A stretch of 64,000 nucleotides of DNA from Scatomonas sp963661545 (GTDB lineage: Bacteria > Bacillota > Clostridia > Lachnospirales > Lachnospiraceae): positions 1-64,000 of the forward strand of contig CAVLCU010000001.1 of NCBI GenBank assembly GCA_963661545.1, in the 5' to 3' direction. The translations under genes and the position numbers were made by a program. The notes under the pieces were generated by a model, which was not told the origin of the DNA, did no database searches, and was given only the letters and a program-made list of their open reading frames with translations. Below, one piece after another: positions 26,591-34,561 of the stretch (positions are counted from its first letter, which is position 1; every line of letters starts with the position of its first letter).

Positions 26591-26637
26591 AAGAGGGGGA
26601 ACTCCCTCTTGACGCAGGGTCAAAAAGGGTTTAAGGT
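26591..26637 (+). promoter_or_regulatory. candidate metK promoter with adjoining inverted repeat
   Basis: TTGACG (26609-26614), 17-bp spacer, TAAGGT (26632-26637), which is a poor -10. The -35 overlaps the end of an inverted repeat AAGAGGG / CCCTCTT (26591-26597 and 26604-26610). It lies about 35 bp before the riboswitch. Confidence 0.4.
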
Positions 26638-26671
26638 AGCTAACGAAGATGCTGTTAATCTATCGGCTTTT

Positions 26672-26784
26672 CTCTTATTCAGAGTGGCGGAGGTACATAG
26701 GACCTGTGAAACCACGGCAACCCCGGTGATGGAAGGTGCCAGCCTGAGCGAAATATTCGAACAGAAATATTCGAACAATAAGAG
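26672..26784 (+). ncRNA. SAM-I (S-box) riboswitch
   Basis: The region contains the S-box core in order: P1 5' strand CTCTTATT (26672-26679), AGAGTGGCGGAGG, the CCTGTGAAACC segment, GGCAACC, the P3 arm, a P4 stem (ATATTCGAACAGAAATATTCGAA region) and P1 3' strand AATAAGAG (26777-26784). Known S-box RNAs bind S-adenosylmethionine, and high SAM closes P1 and causes early termination. It is placed just before metK, the SAM-producing gene, which is the classical target. Confidence 0.93.
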
Positions 26785-26833
26785 GATTTCATCTTGCAAT
26801 CGCTTGTTGAGTCCATCTTATGATGGGCTTTTT
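26778..26833 (+). terminator. riboswitch expression platform: antiterminator and terminator
   Basis: Terminator: GTCCATC (26811-26817), loop TTAT, GATGGGC (26822-26828), then TTTTT. Antiterminator: ATAAGAGGA (26778-26786, the 3' side of P1) can pair with TCC-A-TCTTAT (26812-26821), with one bulged A. The two pairings exclude each other and the antiterminator also breaks P1, so the on/off logic is visible in the sequence. Confidence 0.85.
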
Positions 26834-26898
26834 GCATTTCAGGACATTCCTTTCCAGGAGAAGAGAACGAAACAACTGACCAATGAGGAGAAGAAAGA

Positions 26899-28089
26899 AT
26901 GGAAAAAAGACTTTTTACTTCTGAATCTGTTACGGAAGGCCATCCGGACAAAATCTGTGACCAGATCTCTGATGCGATTCTGGACGCTTTGGTAGCCCAG
27001 GATCCCATGAGCCGTGTAGCCTGCGAGACCTGCACCACCACCGGTGTTGTGATGGTCATGGGAGAGATTACCTCCAATGCCAGGATCGACATCCAGCAGA
27101 TCGTCCGTGATACCGTGGCTGAGATCGGTTATACCCGCGGCAAGTTCGGCTTTGATGCCGAGACCTGTGCGGTCATCACAGCCCTTGACAAGCAATCCAC
27201 CGACATTGCCATGGGCGTTGACAAGGCTCTGGAGGCCAAGGAGAATACCATGTCCGACGCTGACATCGATGCCATCGGCGCCGGTGACCAGGGAATGATG
27301 TTTGGCTATGCCAACAATGAGACGGAGGAATATATGCCTTATCCCATCGCTCTGGCCCATAAGCTGGCGCTGCGCCTGACCCAGGTGCGCAAAGACGGCA
27401 CCCTGCCCTATCTGCGTCCGGATGGCAAGACCCAGGTGACCGTGGAATACAATGAGGAGGGCAAGCCCTTCCGCCTGGACGCCGTGGTTCTGTCTACCCA
27501 GCACGGTCCGGAGGTCAGCCAGGAACAGATTCACGAGGATATCAAAAAATACGTATTTGATCCTATCCTTCCCAAGGATATGCTGGATGAGGAAACCAAA
27601 TATTTCATCAATCCCACGGGCCGCTTCGTCATCGGCGGACCCCACGGAGATTCCGGCCTGACCGGCCGTAAGATCATCGTAGACACCTACGGCGGTTATG
27701 CCCGTCACGGCGGCGGCGCCTTCTCCGGCAAGGACTGCACCAAGGTAGACCGGTCTGCAGCCTATGCCGCCCGTTATGTGGCCAAGAATCTGGTGGCTGC
27801 CGGTCTGGCTGACAAGTGTGAGCTTCAGCTGTCCTATGCCATCGGGGTAGCTCATCCCACCTCCGTTCAGGTGGATACCTTCGGAACCGGCAAGCTGTCC
27901 GATGACCAGCTGACCCAGATCGTCCGTGATAACTTCGACCTTCGTCCCGCCGGCATCATCAAGATGCTGGATCTGCGTCGTCCCATCTACAAGCAGACCG
28001 CAGCCTATGGCCACTTTGGCCGTAACGACCTGGATCTGCCCTGGGAGAAGCTGGACAAGGTAGAAGTTCTAAAGAAGTACCTGCATTGA
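26899..28089 (+). CDS. metK: S-adenosylmethionine synthetase
   Basis: MetK joins methionine and ATP to form SAM, the methyl donor for RsmI, the TrmN6-like enzyme and the radical SAM enzymes in this window. The 396-residue protein shows SVTEGHPDKICDQISDAI, the ATP motif GDQGMMFGYAN, and the phosphate-binding GGGAFSGKDCTKVDRSAAY. The length is normal. The ATG at 26899 follows GAGGAG by 8 bases. Expression should fall when SAM is plentiful, through the SAM-I riboswitch upstream. Confidence 0.97.
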   Translation: MEKRLFTSESVTEGHPDKICDQISDAILDALVAQDPMSRVACETCTTTGVVMVMGEITSNARIDIQQIVRDTVAEIGYTRGKFGFDAETCAVITALDKQSTDIAMGVDKALEAKENTMSDADIDAIGAGDQGMMFGYANNETEEYMPYPIALAHKLALRLTQVRKDGTLPYLRPDGKTQVTVEYNEEGKPFRLDAVVLSTQHGPEVSQEQIHEDIKKYVFDPILPKDMLDEETKYFINPTGRFVIGGPHGDSGLTGRKIIVDTYGGYARHGGGAFSGKDCTKVDRSAAYAARYVAKNLVAAGLADKCELQLSYAIGVAHPTSVQVDTFGTGKLSDDQLTQIVRDNFDLRPAGIIKMLDLRRPIYKQTAAYGHFGRNDLDLPWEKLDKVEVLKKYLH

Positions 28090-28177
28090 TCCTGCCGGAT
28101 TTTATCCTAAGCATCCTTCCGGGCGGATTCGAGACTTTCACCCATTAGAAATGTGCACCGCCTGGCTCACGAATAAG

Positions 28178-28216
28178 AAGGCCTGCTGCCATGGTTTTTC
28201 CATGACAGCAGGCCTT
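28178..28216. terminator. bidirectional terminator between metK and the MBL gene
   Basis: Arms AAGGCCTGCTG (28178-28188) and CAGCAGGCCTT (28206-28216) enclose an inner stem CATGG / CCATG. It serves the convergent metK and beta-CASP genes. Confidence 0.85.
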
Positions 28217-28219
28217 TCT

Positions 28220-29827
28220 TCATCGATCCCACTTATCACACAGGGCTTGAATCTGGTTAGTGAATTTGGCCAAATCCTTGTTGGCGCCCCCTTCGTTATG
28301 ACGGATTACCGTCAACAGACGCTGACCGGCAGCCAGGAGCTTTTCAAAGACTGCATTGGCACGTTTTGCCTTCATCTTCTCTGCCTTCCGGGCTATCTTC
28401 ACCGGATCCGGTGCTTCTATGACGACGCCAAGCTCCAGATCAAAGAGAGTTCCACTATAGGGAGCCTCGGCATCATAGGACAGCTCCCTGCGCAAGCGCT
28501 CCGCAAAGATCTCCGTCACCTGATCTTCCCCATGGGTCACAAAAACCTTTTGGGGCTTATCCCGGAAGGAAGCGGCCCAGGCCATCAAGCCCTGATTGTC
28601 CGCATGGCCGCTGACCCCCGGCAGGGTCTTAACCTGGGCCTTCACCTGAATGGTTTCCCCTAAGAGTCTTATCTCCTGGGCCCCGTCCACCAGAGCCCGC
28701 CCCGGCGTGCCCACTGCCTGATATCCCACGAAGAGAATCGTAGATTCCGGCCTCCACAGATTATGCTTCAGATGGTGCTTGATCCGTCCCGCATCGCACA
28801 TGCCGCTGGCGGAAATGATCACCTTGGGCTCCTCATCGAAGTTAATGGCCTTGGAATCCTCGCTGGTGATGGAGGTCTTAAGTCCCGGAAAGCGAATGGG
28901 GTTGATTCCCTGGGCAATCAGCTTCTTGGCCTCCTCATCAAAGCAATCCTGATCATGCCTGTCAAAGATACTGGTGGCCTCTATAGCCAGGGGACTGTCG
29001 ATATAGACGGGGAATCTGTCATGTCCCTTCACCCGCTTCTCTTCCTTGATCTGGCGGATAAAATAGAGCATTTCCTGGGTTCTTCCCACGGCAAAGGAGG
29101 GAATGACCACATTGCCTCCCCGATCCAGGGTCGTTTGGATCACCTCCGCCAAAGCCTTCACATAATCCGGTGCTGACCCGTGGCTGCGATCTCCGTAGGT
29201 AGATTCCATAATCACATAGTCTGCGGATTCCGGGTAGGTGGGATCCTGGATGAGAGGCTGGTGGACATTGCCGATATCCCCGGAAAATACTAATTTTCTT
29301 TGAACCTCCCCTTCGGTCAGCCACAGCTCGATGCTGGCAGAACCCAATAAGTGTCCTGCATCGATAAAACGAACCTCAATTCCAGGAGCCAGGGTCAATC
29401 TGCGACCATAGGGCTGGGCAGCCAGCTGCCGAATCAGCCCCATAGCATCCTCCATGGTATAAACAGGCGGTTCCTCCTCCCGGCCTGCTCTGCGATTCTT
29501 CCGATTCTTCCACTCCGCCTCAAACATCTGGATATGGGCACTGTCTCGCAGCATAATGCTGCACAGATCTGCTGTTGCCTCCGTCGCATAAACCGGTCCT
29601 CGAAAGCCATGGGCATAGAGGACCGGCAGGTTGCCGGAATGGTCAATATGGGCATGGGTCAGAAGAACAAAATCCAGCTGAGAAGCCGGAATCGGAATGG
29701 GCTGATTCACATAATCATCCGGTCCCTGCTCCATACCGCAGTCCACCAGGAACTTCTTGCCTGCTGCCTCCAGATAATAGCAACTTCCTGTCACCTCATG
29801 TGCTGCTCCCAGAAACATAAGCCTCAT
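28220..29827 (-). CDS. beta-CASP metallo-beta-lactamase RNase-like protein
   Basis: A 535-residue MBL-fold hydrolase of the beta-CASP branch, whose members cut or trim RNA. The metal motif THAHIDHSG (His58, His60, Asp62, His63) is intact, followed by DAGHLLGSA, ESTYGDRSH, the beta-CASP insert (IPSFAVGRTQEML), the GMCDAGRIKHHLKHNL segment, SGHADNQ and the last motif VFVTHGE. It resembles the Ysh1/KH-less single-domain proteins of bacteria and not RNase J. It starts with ATG at 29827, with GGGGAGG 10 bases upstream, behind a striking palindrome. Confidence 0.87.
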   Translation of the reverse strand: MRLMFLGAAHEVTGSCYYLEAAGKKFLVDCGMEQGPDDYVNQPIPIPASQLDFVLLTHAHIDHSGNLPVLYAHGFRGPVYATEATADLCSIMLRDSAHIQMFEAEWKNRKNRRAGREEEPPVYTMEDAMGLIRQLAAQPYGRRLTLAPGIEVRFIDAGHLLGSASIELWLTEGEVQRKLVFSGDIGNVHQPLIQDPTYPESADYVIMESTYGDRSHGSAPDYVKALAEVIQTTLDRGGNVVIPSFAVGRTQEMLYFIRQIKEEKRVKGHDRFPVYIDSPLAIEATSIFDRHDQDCFDEEAKKLIAQGINPIRFPGLKTSITSEDSKAINFDEEPKVIISASGMCDAGRIKHHLKHNLWRPESTILFVGYQAVGTPGRALVDGAQEIRLLGETIQVKAQVKTLPGVSGHADNQGLMAWAASFRDKPQKVFVTHGEDQVTEIFAERLRRELSYDAEAPYSGTLFDLELGVVIEAPDPVKIARKAEKMKAKRANAVFEKLLAAGQRLLTVIRHNEGGANKDLAKFTNQIQALCDKWDR

Positions 29828-29852
29828 ACTGTCAAAACCTCCCCTGCTGTCT

Positions 29853-29898
29853 CCGGCCTGCGTAAGTAGTATAAGCTCTTAGAGATTACGCAGGCCGG
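29853..29898. promoter_or_regulatory. 13-bp palindrome enclosing a -10-like box
   Basis: Perfect arms CCGGCCTGCGTAA (29853-29865) and TTACGCAGGCCGG (29886-29898) are separated by 20 bp. On the minus strand the spacer holds TATACT. This could be an operator around the promoter of the MBL gene or a leader hairpin. No good -35 is seen. Confidence 0.5.
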
Positions 29899-30051
29899 GG
29901 CCTTGCTCTTACTTAATTGTGATATTCTTCCCTCTCTTCTCCTTCCCTCTTCATTTCTTCTTATACTACACTAAGAATACGTCTGAGACAGAAGGAATGT
30001 TACACCTTGCAGATATCTTTTGATGAGCTTGGAACGACAGCCTTTCACACC
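29899..30051. other. gene-free stretch between MBL and murG promoters
   Basis: A pyrimidine-rich run (29925-29965 on the plus strand) and otherwise unremarkable sequence; no frame, RNA or repeat that I can support. Confidence 0.3.
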
Positions 30052-30080
30052 TTGACTTTTTCTGCCTGCCGCCGGATAAT
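30052..30080 (+). promoter_or_regulatory. promoter of murG
   Basis: TTGACT (30052-30057), 17-bp spacer, GATAAT (30075-30080). It lies about 95 bp before the murG ATG, and the leader contains two hairpins. Confidence 0.65.
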
Positions 30081-30121
30081 AAAGCCAGTATATAGCTGGT
30101 TCCCTATCTTGCACTCCCCCA

Positions 30122-30150
30122 CAGGCATGGATCCGCCGGATCCTCGCCTG
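30122..30150 (+). promoter_or_regulatory. leader hairpin before murG
   Basis: CAGGC-AT-GGATCC-GCC-GGATCC-TC-GCCTG folds into a near-perfect stem with a 2x2 internal loop, ending 7 bases before the SD (AAGGAAAGG). No T run follows, so it is not a classical terminator. It could affect translation initiation or mRNA life. Confidence 0.45.
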
Positions 30151-30173
30151 CACTTAAGGAAAGGATGTTAGCC

Positions 30174-31256
30174 ATGAAACATATCATACTTACCGGCGGC
30201 GGTACTGCCGGACATGTGACGCCCAATATTGCCCTGATCCCCGGACTTTGGGATCTGGGATACAGGATTTCCTACATTGGCTCCCACCAGGGCATCGAGA
30301 AGAAGCTGATCGAGGATATGGATATCCCCTATTATCCCATCTCCTCCGGCAAGCTTCGCCGCTACTTCAATCCAAAGAACTTCTCGGATCCCTTTCGCGT
30401 GCTGAAGGGTATCCAGGAGGCCAAGGCTCTGATGAAGGAGCTGAAGCCGGATGTGGTCTTCTCCAAAGGGGGCTTCGTCTCCGTTCCTGTGGTGCTGGCT
30501 GCCAAAAGCTGCAAGGTTCCGGTGCTGATCCACGAATCGGATATGACTCCGGGTCTGGCCAATAAGCTGTGCATTCCCTCTGCTTCCGTCATTTGCTGCA
30601 ATTTTCCGGAGACCCTGGACCACCTTCCCAAGAAGAAGGCGGTGGTAACCGGTACCCCCATCCGCCGGGAGCTCATGTCCGGCGACAAGGCTGCCGCCTT
30701 GCACTTCTGCGGATTTACCCCGGACAAGCCGGTTATCCTGGTCATCGGTGGCAGCCTGGGTTCTGTAGTAGTCAATGATGCGGTTCGCCATATCCTGCCG
30801 GACCTTTTGGAGGACTTCCAGGTAATCCACCTCTGCGGCAAAGACAAGCTGGATCCCTCTCTCCAGCACCTGCAGGGTTATGCCCAGTTCGAGTATATCA
30901 AGAAGGAGCTGGCGGATCTCTTCGCAGCCGCCTCCCTGGTCATCTCTCGAGCCGGTGCCAATGCCATCTGCGAGATCAGTGCCCTGGCCAAACCCAACCT
31001 CCTGATCCCCCTGTCGGCCAAAGCCAGCCGGGGAGACCAGATCCTCAACGCCCGCTCCTTTGAAAAGCAGGGCTACAGCATGGTATTGGAGGAAGAGGAT
31101 CTGACCCATGAGACCCTCCTTGCTGCTATCCACTGCCTCTATGAAAATCGCCAAACCTACCGATCCGCCATGGAAAATAGCAGTCATACCGATGCTGTGA
31201 AAACCATCCTGGCTCTCATCCAGGAATACCAAAAGCCCTCCGGGGAATCCCTGTAG
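30174..31256 (+). CDS. murG: MurG-type N-acetylglucosaminyltransferase
   Basis: MurG adds GlcNAc to lipid I at the inner membrane face, making lipid II for peptidoglycan. The 360-residue GT28 protein has the N-terminal glycine motif TGGGTAGHVTPN (residues 7-18), a second G-loop near GSLGSVVVN, and the UDP-GlcNAc segment SRAGANAICEISAL. The ATG at 30174 is chosen because the SD AAGGAAAGG lies 9 bases before it and abuts the earlier ATG at 30165. It stands alone, away from a division/cell-wall cluster, so it may be a second copy. Confidence 0.9.
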   Translation: MKHIILTGGGTAGHVTPNIALIPGLWDLGYRISYIGSHQGIEKKLIEDMDIPYYPISSGKLRRYFNPKNFSDPFRVLKGIQEAKALMKELKPDVVFSKGGFVSVPVVLAAKSCKVPVLIHESDMTPGLANKLCIPSASVICCNFPETLDHLPKKKAVVTGTPIRRELMSGDKAAALHFCGFTPDKPVILVIGGSLGSVVVNDAVRHILPDLLEDFQVIHLCGKDKLDPSLQHLQGYAQFEYIKKELADLFAAASLVISRAGANAICEISALAKPNLLIPLSAKASRGDQILNARSFEKQGYSMVLEEEDLTHETLLAAIHCLYENRQTYRSAMENSSHTDAVKTILALIQEYQKPSGESL

Positions 31257-31276
31257 GATCTGCCCTCCGACACGGG

Positions 31277-31846
31277 CTACAGGATTTCCCGCAATTTGCT
31301 GCTGAAATTTTGGCGAAGCCAGCTCTTAGCGCGGCAGTGCTTGACTCTTAGATTGCCATCCGAGATTCTCAGCTGCTGCGCTGTTTCCTTCAGGGAGAAG
31401 CCTCCTACATCCAGGTATAGGATGATTCGATACCACTCCGGATTCTTCTCCTGCAGTTCCCGGAAGACCCTGTGGCCGAACTCCCTTAGCTCCATCTGCC
31501 GATCCAATCCCTGGTTGGCAAGCTCCCACTCTATTTCCTTCCCATCACCGGCGCCGGACAAGATGCCCCGGGAGCTGTCTTCCGGAGGAATCATGCCCGT
31601 CATTGCCTCCTGGTCTGTCTGGCGCTTCCTTCTTCTTTGGTAGTCGATAGCCGTATTCTCTGTCACCACCTCCAGCCAGGCTTTCAGCCCCTCCTCCCTG
31701 ATATGATCCATGCGCTGATGCAGCTTCAGGAAGACCTCATGGCAAATATCCTGGGCCAAATGATAATCGTGAATGATGCTATTTGCCACACAATGAACCA
31801 AATCCACATATTTGCGATAGATATTCTCAAACTCTGCTCTGTCCAT
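31277..31846 (-). CDS. ECF-type RNA polymerase sigma factor
   Basis: A 189-residue sigma-70 family protein with region 2 (FENIYRKYVDLVHCVAN ... DICHEVFLKLHQRM) and region 4 (WYRIILYLDVGGFSLKETA, then an HTH LRISDGNLRVKHCRAKSWLR). No region 1 or 3, so it is a group IV sigma factor. No anti-sigma gene follows; the gene converges on murG. It is the last gene after rhomboid and HIT. GAGGGGGG lies 4 bases before the ATG. The signal it answers is unknown. Confidence 0.87.
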   Translation of the reverse strand: MDRAEFENIYRKYVDLVHCVANSIIHDYHLAQDICHEVFLKLHQRMDHIREEGLKAWLEVVTENTAIDYQRRRKRQTDQEAMTGMIPPEDSSRGILSGAGDGKEIEWELANQGLDRQMELREFGHRVFRELQEKNPEWYRIILYLDVGGFSLKETAQQLRISDGNLRVKHCRAKSWLRQNFSSKLREIL

Positions 31847-31863
31847 ACATCCCCCCTCTGGTG

Positions 31864-32274
31864 TCAGGACAGCTGCTGAGCTACTTTATCCAGGATCTCC
31901 TGCTTGGCCTCCTCCGTCAATTCTCCCGGCTTCCAGGTCACTCCCGCCTGATCCCCTTGGTATCTGGGAATCAGATGCATATGGAAATGGAAAACCGTCT
32001 GACCGGCAGCCTCTCCATTGTTTTGTACCAGATTAAATCCGTCACAGGAAAGCGCCCGACTCATGGCAGTTGCCATCTTCTTCGCCAAAAGCATGGCCTT
32101 GGCTGCCAGTTCCTCCGGAATCTCATAGAGATTGGCATAATGCTGCTTGGGCAGGATCAACGCATGTCCCTTGGTAGCCGGACCAAGATCCAGAATCACT
32201 CGAAAATTCTCATCCTCATACAAAGTTGCCGATGGAATCTCCCCATTTGCTATGCTGCAAAAGATACAATCCAT
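31864..32274 (-). CDS. HIT-family nucleotide hydrolase/transferase
   Basis: A 136-residue histidine-triad protein (HinT type). The catalytic HFHMHLIP motif is complete (His96, His98, His100), and the N-terminus carries the CIFC zinc-type pair. HinT enzymes cleave phosphoramidates such as AMP-lysine. It is placed between rhomboid and a sigma factor gene (17 bp to the latter), probably in one transcript. Confidence 0.92.
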   Translation of the reverse strand: MDCIFCSIANGEIPSATLYEDENFRVILDLGPATKGHALILPKQHYANLYEIPEELAAKAMLLAKKMATAMSRALSCDGFNLVQNNGEAAGQTVFHFHMHLIPRYQGDQAGVTWKPGELTEEAKQEILDKVAQQLS

Positions 32275-32315
32275 TCTTATACACCTCTCTTTCTACATTC
32301 GCTGCGGTGGCAGTA

Positions 32316-32966
32316 TCAGTCGCCATAAATCTGTGAGCCGCAGGCGATCCCTCTTCCCAGCCGTAACAGGAAGGTCAAACCTGCTCCTGCCAGAAATCCT
32401 CCCAAATGAGCCATGGCGTCTACCCCCGATGACTGAAATCCTACCATCAGTGACAGAACTGCCATGAGCAGGACCCGGGGCAGGCTGAGATCCTCCAACC
32501 GTCCCCTGTGGAGCAGGAGCAAAACCACGAGCCCTCCCAAAAGGGCGAAGATGGCACCGGAAGCTCCGGCCGACACCACCTCTTGTCCCTTCCCAAGCTG
32601 GGTCCAATAGGAGAAAAGGCTGGCCAGAAAGCCACCCAGGAGATAGAGGATCAGATATCGCACCTTTCCCAGGAAACGCTCCATATAATCCCCCAGGAAA
32701 AAAAGCAGAAGCATGTTGTTCAGCAGATGCTGCAGTCCAAAATGCAAAAACATGCAGGTGAAGAGACGGTAATATTCCCCCTGCTGAATCAAGGGCGTAT
32801 AAGCAGCCCCCCATCGGATCATATGTGCCGTATTCTCCGAGCCGCCGGTTAGCTCCAACAAAAAGAAAATCATAAGATTGGCTGCTACCAGCAGGTAATT
32901 CACTATGCTCTTCTGCGGGCGTTTTCTCATCCTGTCGATGATGTCTTCCTTGGGATCGTATTGCAT
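32316..32966 (-). CDS. rhomboid family intramembrane serine protease
   Basis: A 216-residue protein with six predicted membrane segments. The catalytic dyad is intact: Ser136 in GASGAIFALLGG and His187 in DAMAHLGGFLAGAG; the HLLNNMLLLFFLG motif is the family's HN region. Such proteases cut membrane helices of other proteins. The ATG at 32966 follows AGGAGGAGG; the same frame is open to 33155, but that part lies inside the structured element and is not credible protein. It begins the rhomboid-HIT-sigma transcript. Confidence 0.92.
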   Translation of the reverse strand: MQYDPKEDIIDRMRKRPQKSIVNYLLVAANLMIFFLLELTGGSENTAHMIRWGAAYTPLIQQGEYYRLFTCMFLHFGLQHLLNNMLLLFFLGDYMERFLGKVRYLILYLLGGFLASLFSYWTQLGKGQEVVSAGASGAIFALLGGLVVLLLLHRGRLEDLSLPRVLLMAVLSLMVGFQSSGVDAMAHLGGFLAGAGLTFLLRLGRGIACGSQIYGD

Positions 32967-32984
32967 GCTGCCTCCTCCTCTAGC

Positions 32985-33189
32985 TGGCTGCCGTACGGGG
33001 CTTGACCAGAAAGCCAGCTGCTCCGCACTTCGTGCTCTCGCAGCTGCCGCCTCTATTCGCATTCCGCCCTCCCGGGCTCCATGCTCATATCGGCTTGCCC
33101 GTCCGATATCCATGCTTCGGTGCATGTCCCTCACGGGACTAGCTTCGCGTCGCAAGCATGCCCCTCAGCCTGGCTGCCGTACGGGGCTT
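32985..33189 (-). ncRNA. 205-bp hairpin-rich element with 19-bp direct terminal repeats
   Basis: The element is bounded by two copies of TGGCTGCCGTACGGGGCTT (32985-33003 and 33171-33189). Inside are several stem-loops: CAGCTGC/GCAGCTG (33015-33046) with inner GCAC/GTGC; ATATCGG/CCGATAT; CATGC/GCATG around a TTCGGT loop; GTCCC/GGGAC; and GCTTCGC/GCAAGC. A near-consensus promoter ends about 6 bp before it on the minus strand, so it should be transcribed as the leader of the rhomboid operon or as a separate RNA. I do not recognise an Rfam family; a mobile repeat (MITE-like) is the alternative. Confidence 0.5.
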
Positions 33190-33194
33190 TCTTT

Positions 33195-33224
33195 ATTATA
33201 CTACCACTGGAAGGTGTACGTCAA
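33195..33224 (-). promoter_or_regulatory. strong promoter in front of the structured element
   Basis: Minus strand: TTGACG (33219-33224), 18-bp spacer, TATAAT (33195-33200). The -35 lies inside the last codons of the FHA gene. The expected start site falls at the edge of the 205-bp element. Confidence 0.75.
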
Positions 33225-34538
33225 ATCAGCGAAGCGGATTTGGTCGCCGGGGTGGAGGGGGAATTGGTGACCGGCTTCCAGGGGGACTTGGTTGAGGTAG
33301 GTGCCATTTTTGGAATTGATATCCTGGAGGCAGTAGGTTTCCCCATTCCAGGTTAGGCGGGCGTGGATCCGGCTGACGGCAGGGGAGTGGAGCTGGATGT
33401 CTACGTAGGATCTCTGCTTGCCCAGGAGGTAACTGTGTTTGTCTAAGGAAATGATTTCCCGGGCGGCGGGGGAGATGGCGGGGGAATCGGTGAGGGGGAT
33501 CAGACGTGCTTTTTCCTTCCATCTTCCCGCCTCCTGGTTCAAGGCAGCCAGGCAGATCGTTTCCTCTTCCCTGTCTGGGTCTGTTCTCCTTTCTTCCTCC
33601 GGAAATTCTTTTGCGAATTCCTGGGGCCTTTCCCTGGGCACTTCCTTTTCCTCTTCTTCCCGGGACATAGAAAGATAGCGATCCATTGCTTCTTCCCCTT
33701 CTCTGGCCTCTCGGCGAGCCTTACCCAGGAGACTGAGCAGCAGCAGAAGACCTGCAGCCCCAGCTGCGGCAAAGCAGGGAAGGCGCAGCTTCCCCTGCAG
33801 GCAGATTCCTGCAGGAATTCCTGCAAGCCCTGCCATAATTCCTGCATAAAATAAAACCCTTCTGGGATTCCATTCCCCCTTTTCCCCAGGGGCTTCCGGC
33901 TCAAAGAAGGAATTCAAAACTTCCTGTCTCACCGCAGCCGCCTCTTTGTCCTCTCCAGGCGGCGCCTCCTCCGGCGGAACCTCCTGTCTGGAAAGACCTG
34001 CCCGATGAACCAACTCCGCCAAAAGCTCTGCCGTTACCGCCTCCTCTGTGCATTTTTGATAAAAGAGATATCCCAGCATCACGGCTTCTCTGTCTGTATG
34101 ATCCAGCTTGGGAAGCAGATATTCACTCAGCTCCCTCAGCTGCTGCTGAAAGGTTTCTTCCTGCCCGGGATAGTAACAAAACCACAGCCGATGGTCTGCC
34201 AGGTCCAGATAGATCAGCTCCGGTTTCAATCGAAGACCATTCAGATCCAAGAGGTAATTTCTTATATTTTCCAAGGCCTCCAAGAGCTGGGTCAGGATCA
34301 TTTGCAGCATTTCCCGGTCTACCTGCCGATGTTCCAGTAAAAGCTGCAGGGGCTGTCGAGAGGTGATCTCATAATAAAATAGGATGTTCTGATCCATCTG
34401 CTGGATCTTACAGGGCAGAAATCCTGCGATAGCATTGCCCAGGAGCATCCGTACCTGATAGGAGGCCGGGTCCGGCGTCTGTCCCCCGGAGAGGATCAGG
34501 TAATTGTGATAAATATCCCTTCTGTATTCGATTTTCAT
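33201..34538 (-). CDS. DUF6382 and FHA domain protein of the Tad locus
   Basis: A 445-residue protein. Residues 1 to about 180 match the DUF6382 type seen beside Clostridia Tad genes (YYEITSRQPLQLLLEHR, PELIYLDL). One or two membrane segments follow near 228-265 (VLFYAGIMAGLAGIPAGICL; PCFAAAGAAGLLLLLSLLG). A charged linker leads to a C-terminal FHA domain (LLGKQRSYVDIQL, SRIHARL, DINSKNGTYLN) that would bind phosphothreonine. This suggests control of pilus assembly by Ser/Thr phosphorylation, though no kinase gene is in the window. It is the last gene of the Tad operon. Confidence 0.83.
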   Translation of the reverse strand: MKIEYRRDIYHNYLILSGGQTPDPASYQVRMLLGNAIAGFLPCKIQQMDQNILFYYEITSRQPLQLLLEHRQVDREMLQMILTQLLEALENIRNYLLDLNGLRLKPELIYLDLADHRLWFCYYPGQEETFQQQLRELSEYLLPKLDHTDREAVMLGYLFYQKCTEEAVTAELLAELVHRAGLSRQEVPPEEAPPGEDKEAAAVRQEVLNSFFEPEAPGEKGEWNPRRVLFYAGIMAGLAGIPAGICLQGKLRLPCFAAAGAAGLLLLLSLLGKARREAREGEEAMDRYLSMSREEEEKEVPRERPQEFAKEFPEEERRTDPDREEETICLAALNQEAGRWKEKARLIPLTDSPAISPAAREIISLDKHSYLLGKQRSYVDIQLHSPAVSRIHARLTWNGETYCLQDINSKNGTYLNQVPLEAGHQFPLHPGDQIRFADLTYTFQW

Positions 34539-34561
34539 AAGATCTTACCTCCCTTGTTCCC

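Noticed and set aside
32967..33155. N-terminal extension of the rhomboid protein
   Set aside because: The extra frame lies in the structured repeat element, has no SD, and the ATG at 32966 has a strong AGGAGGAGG.
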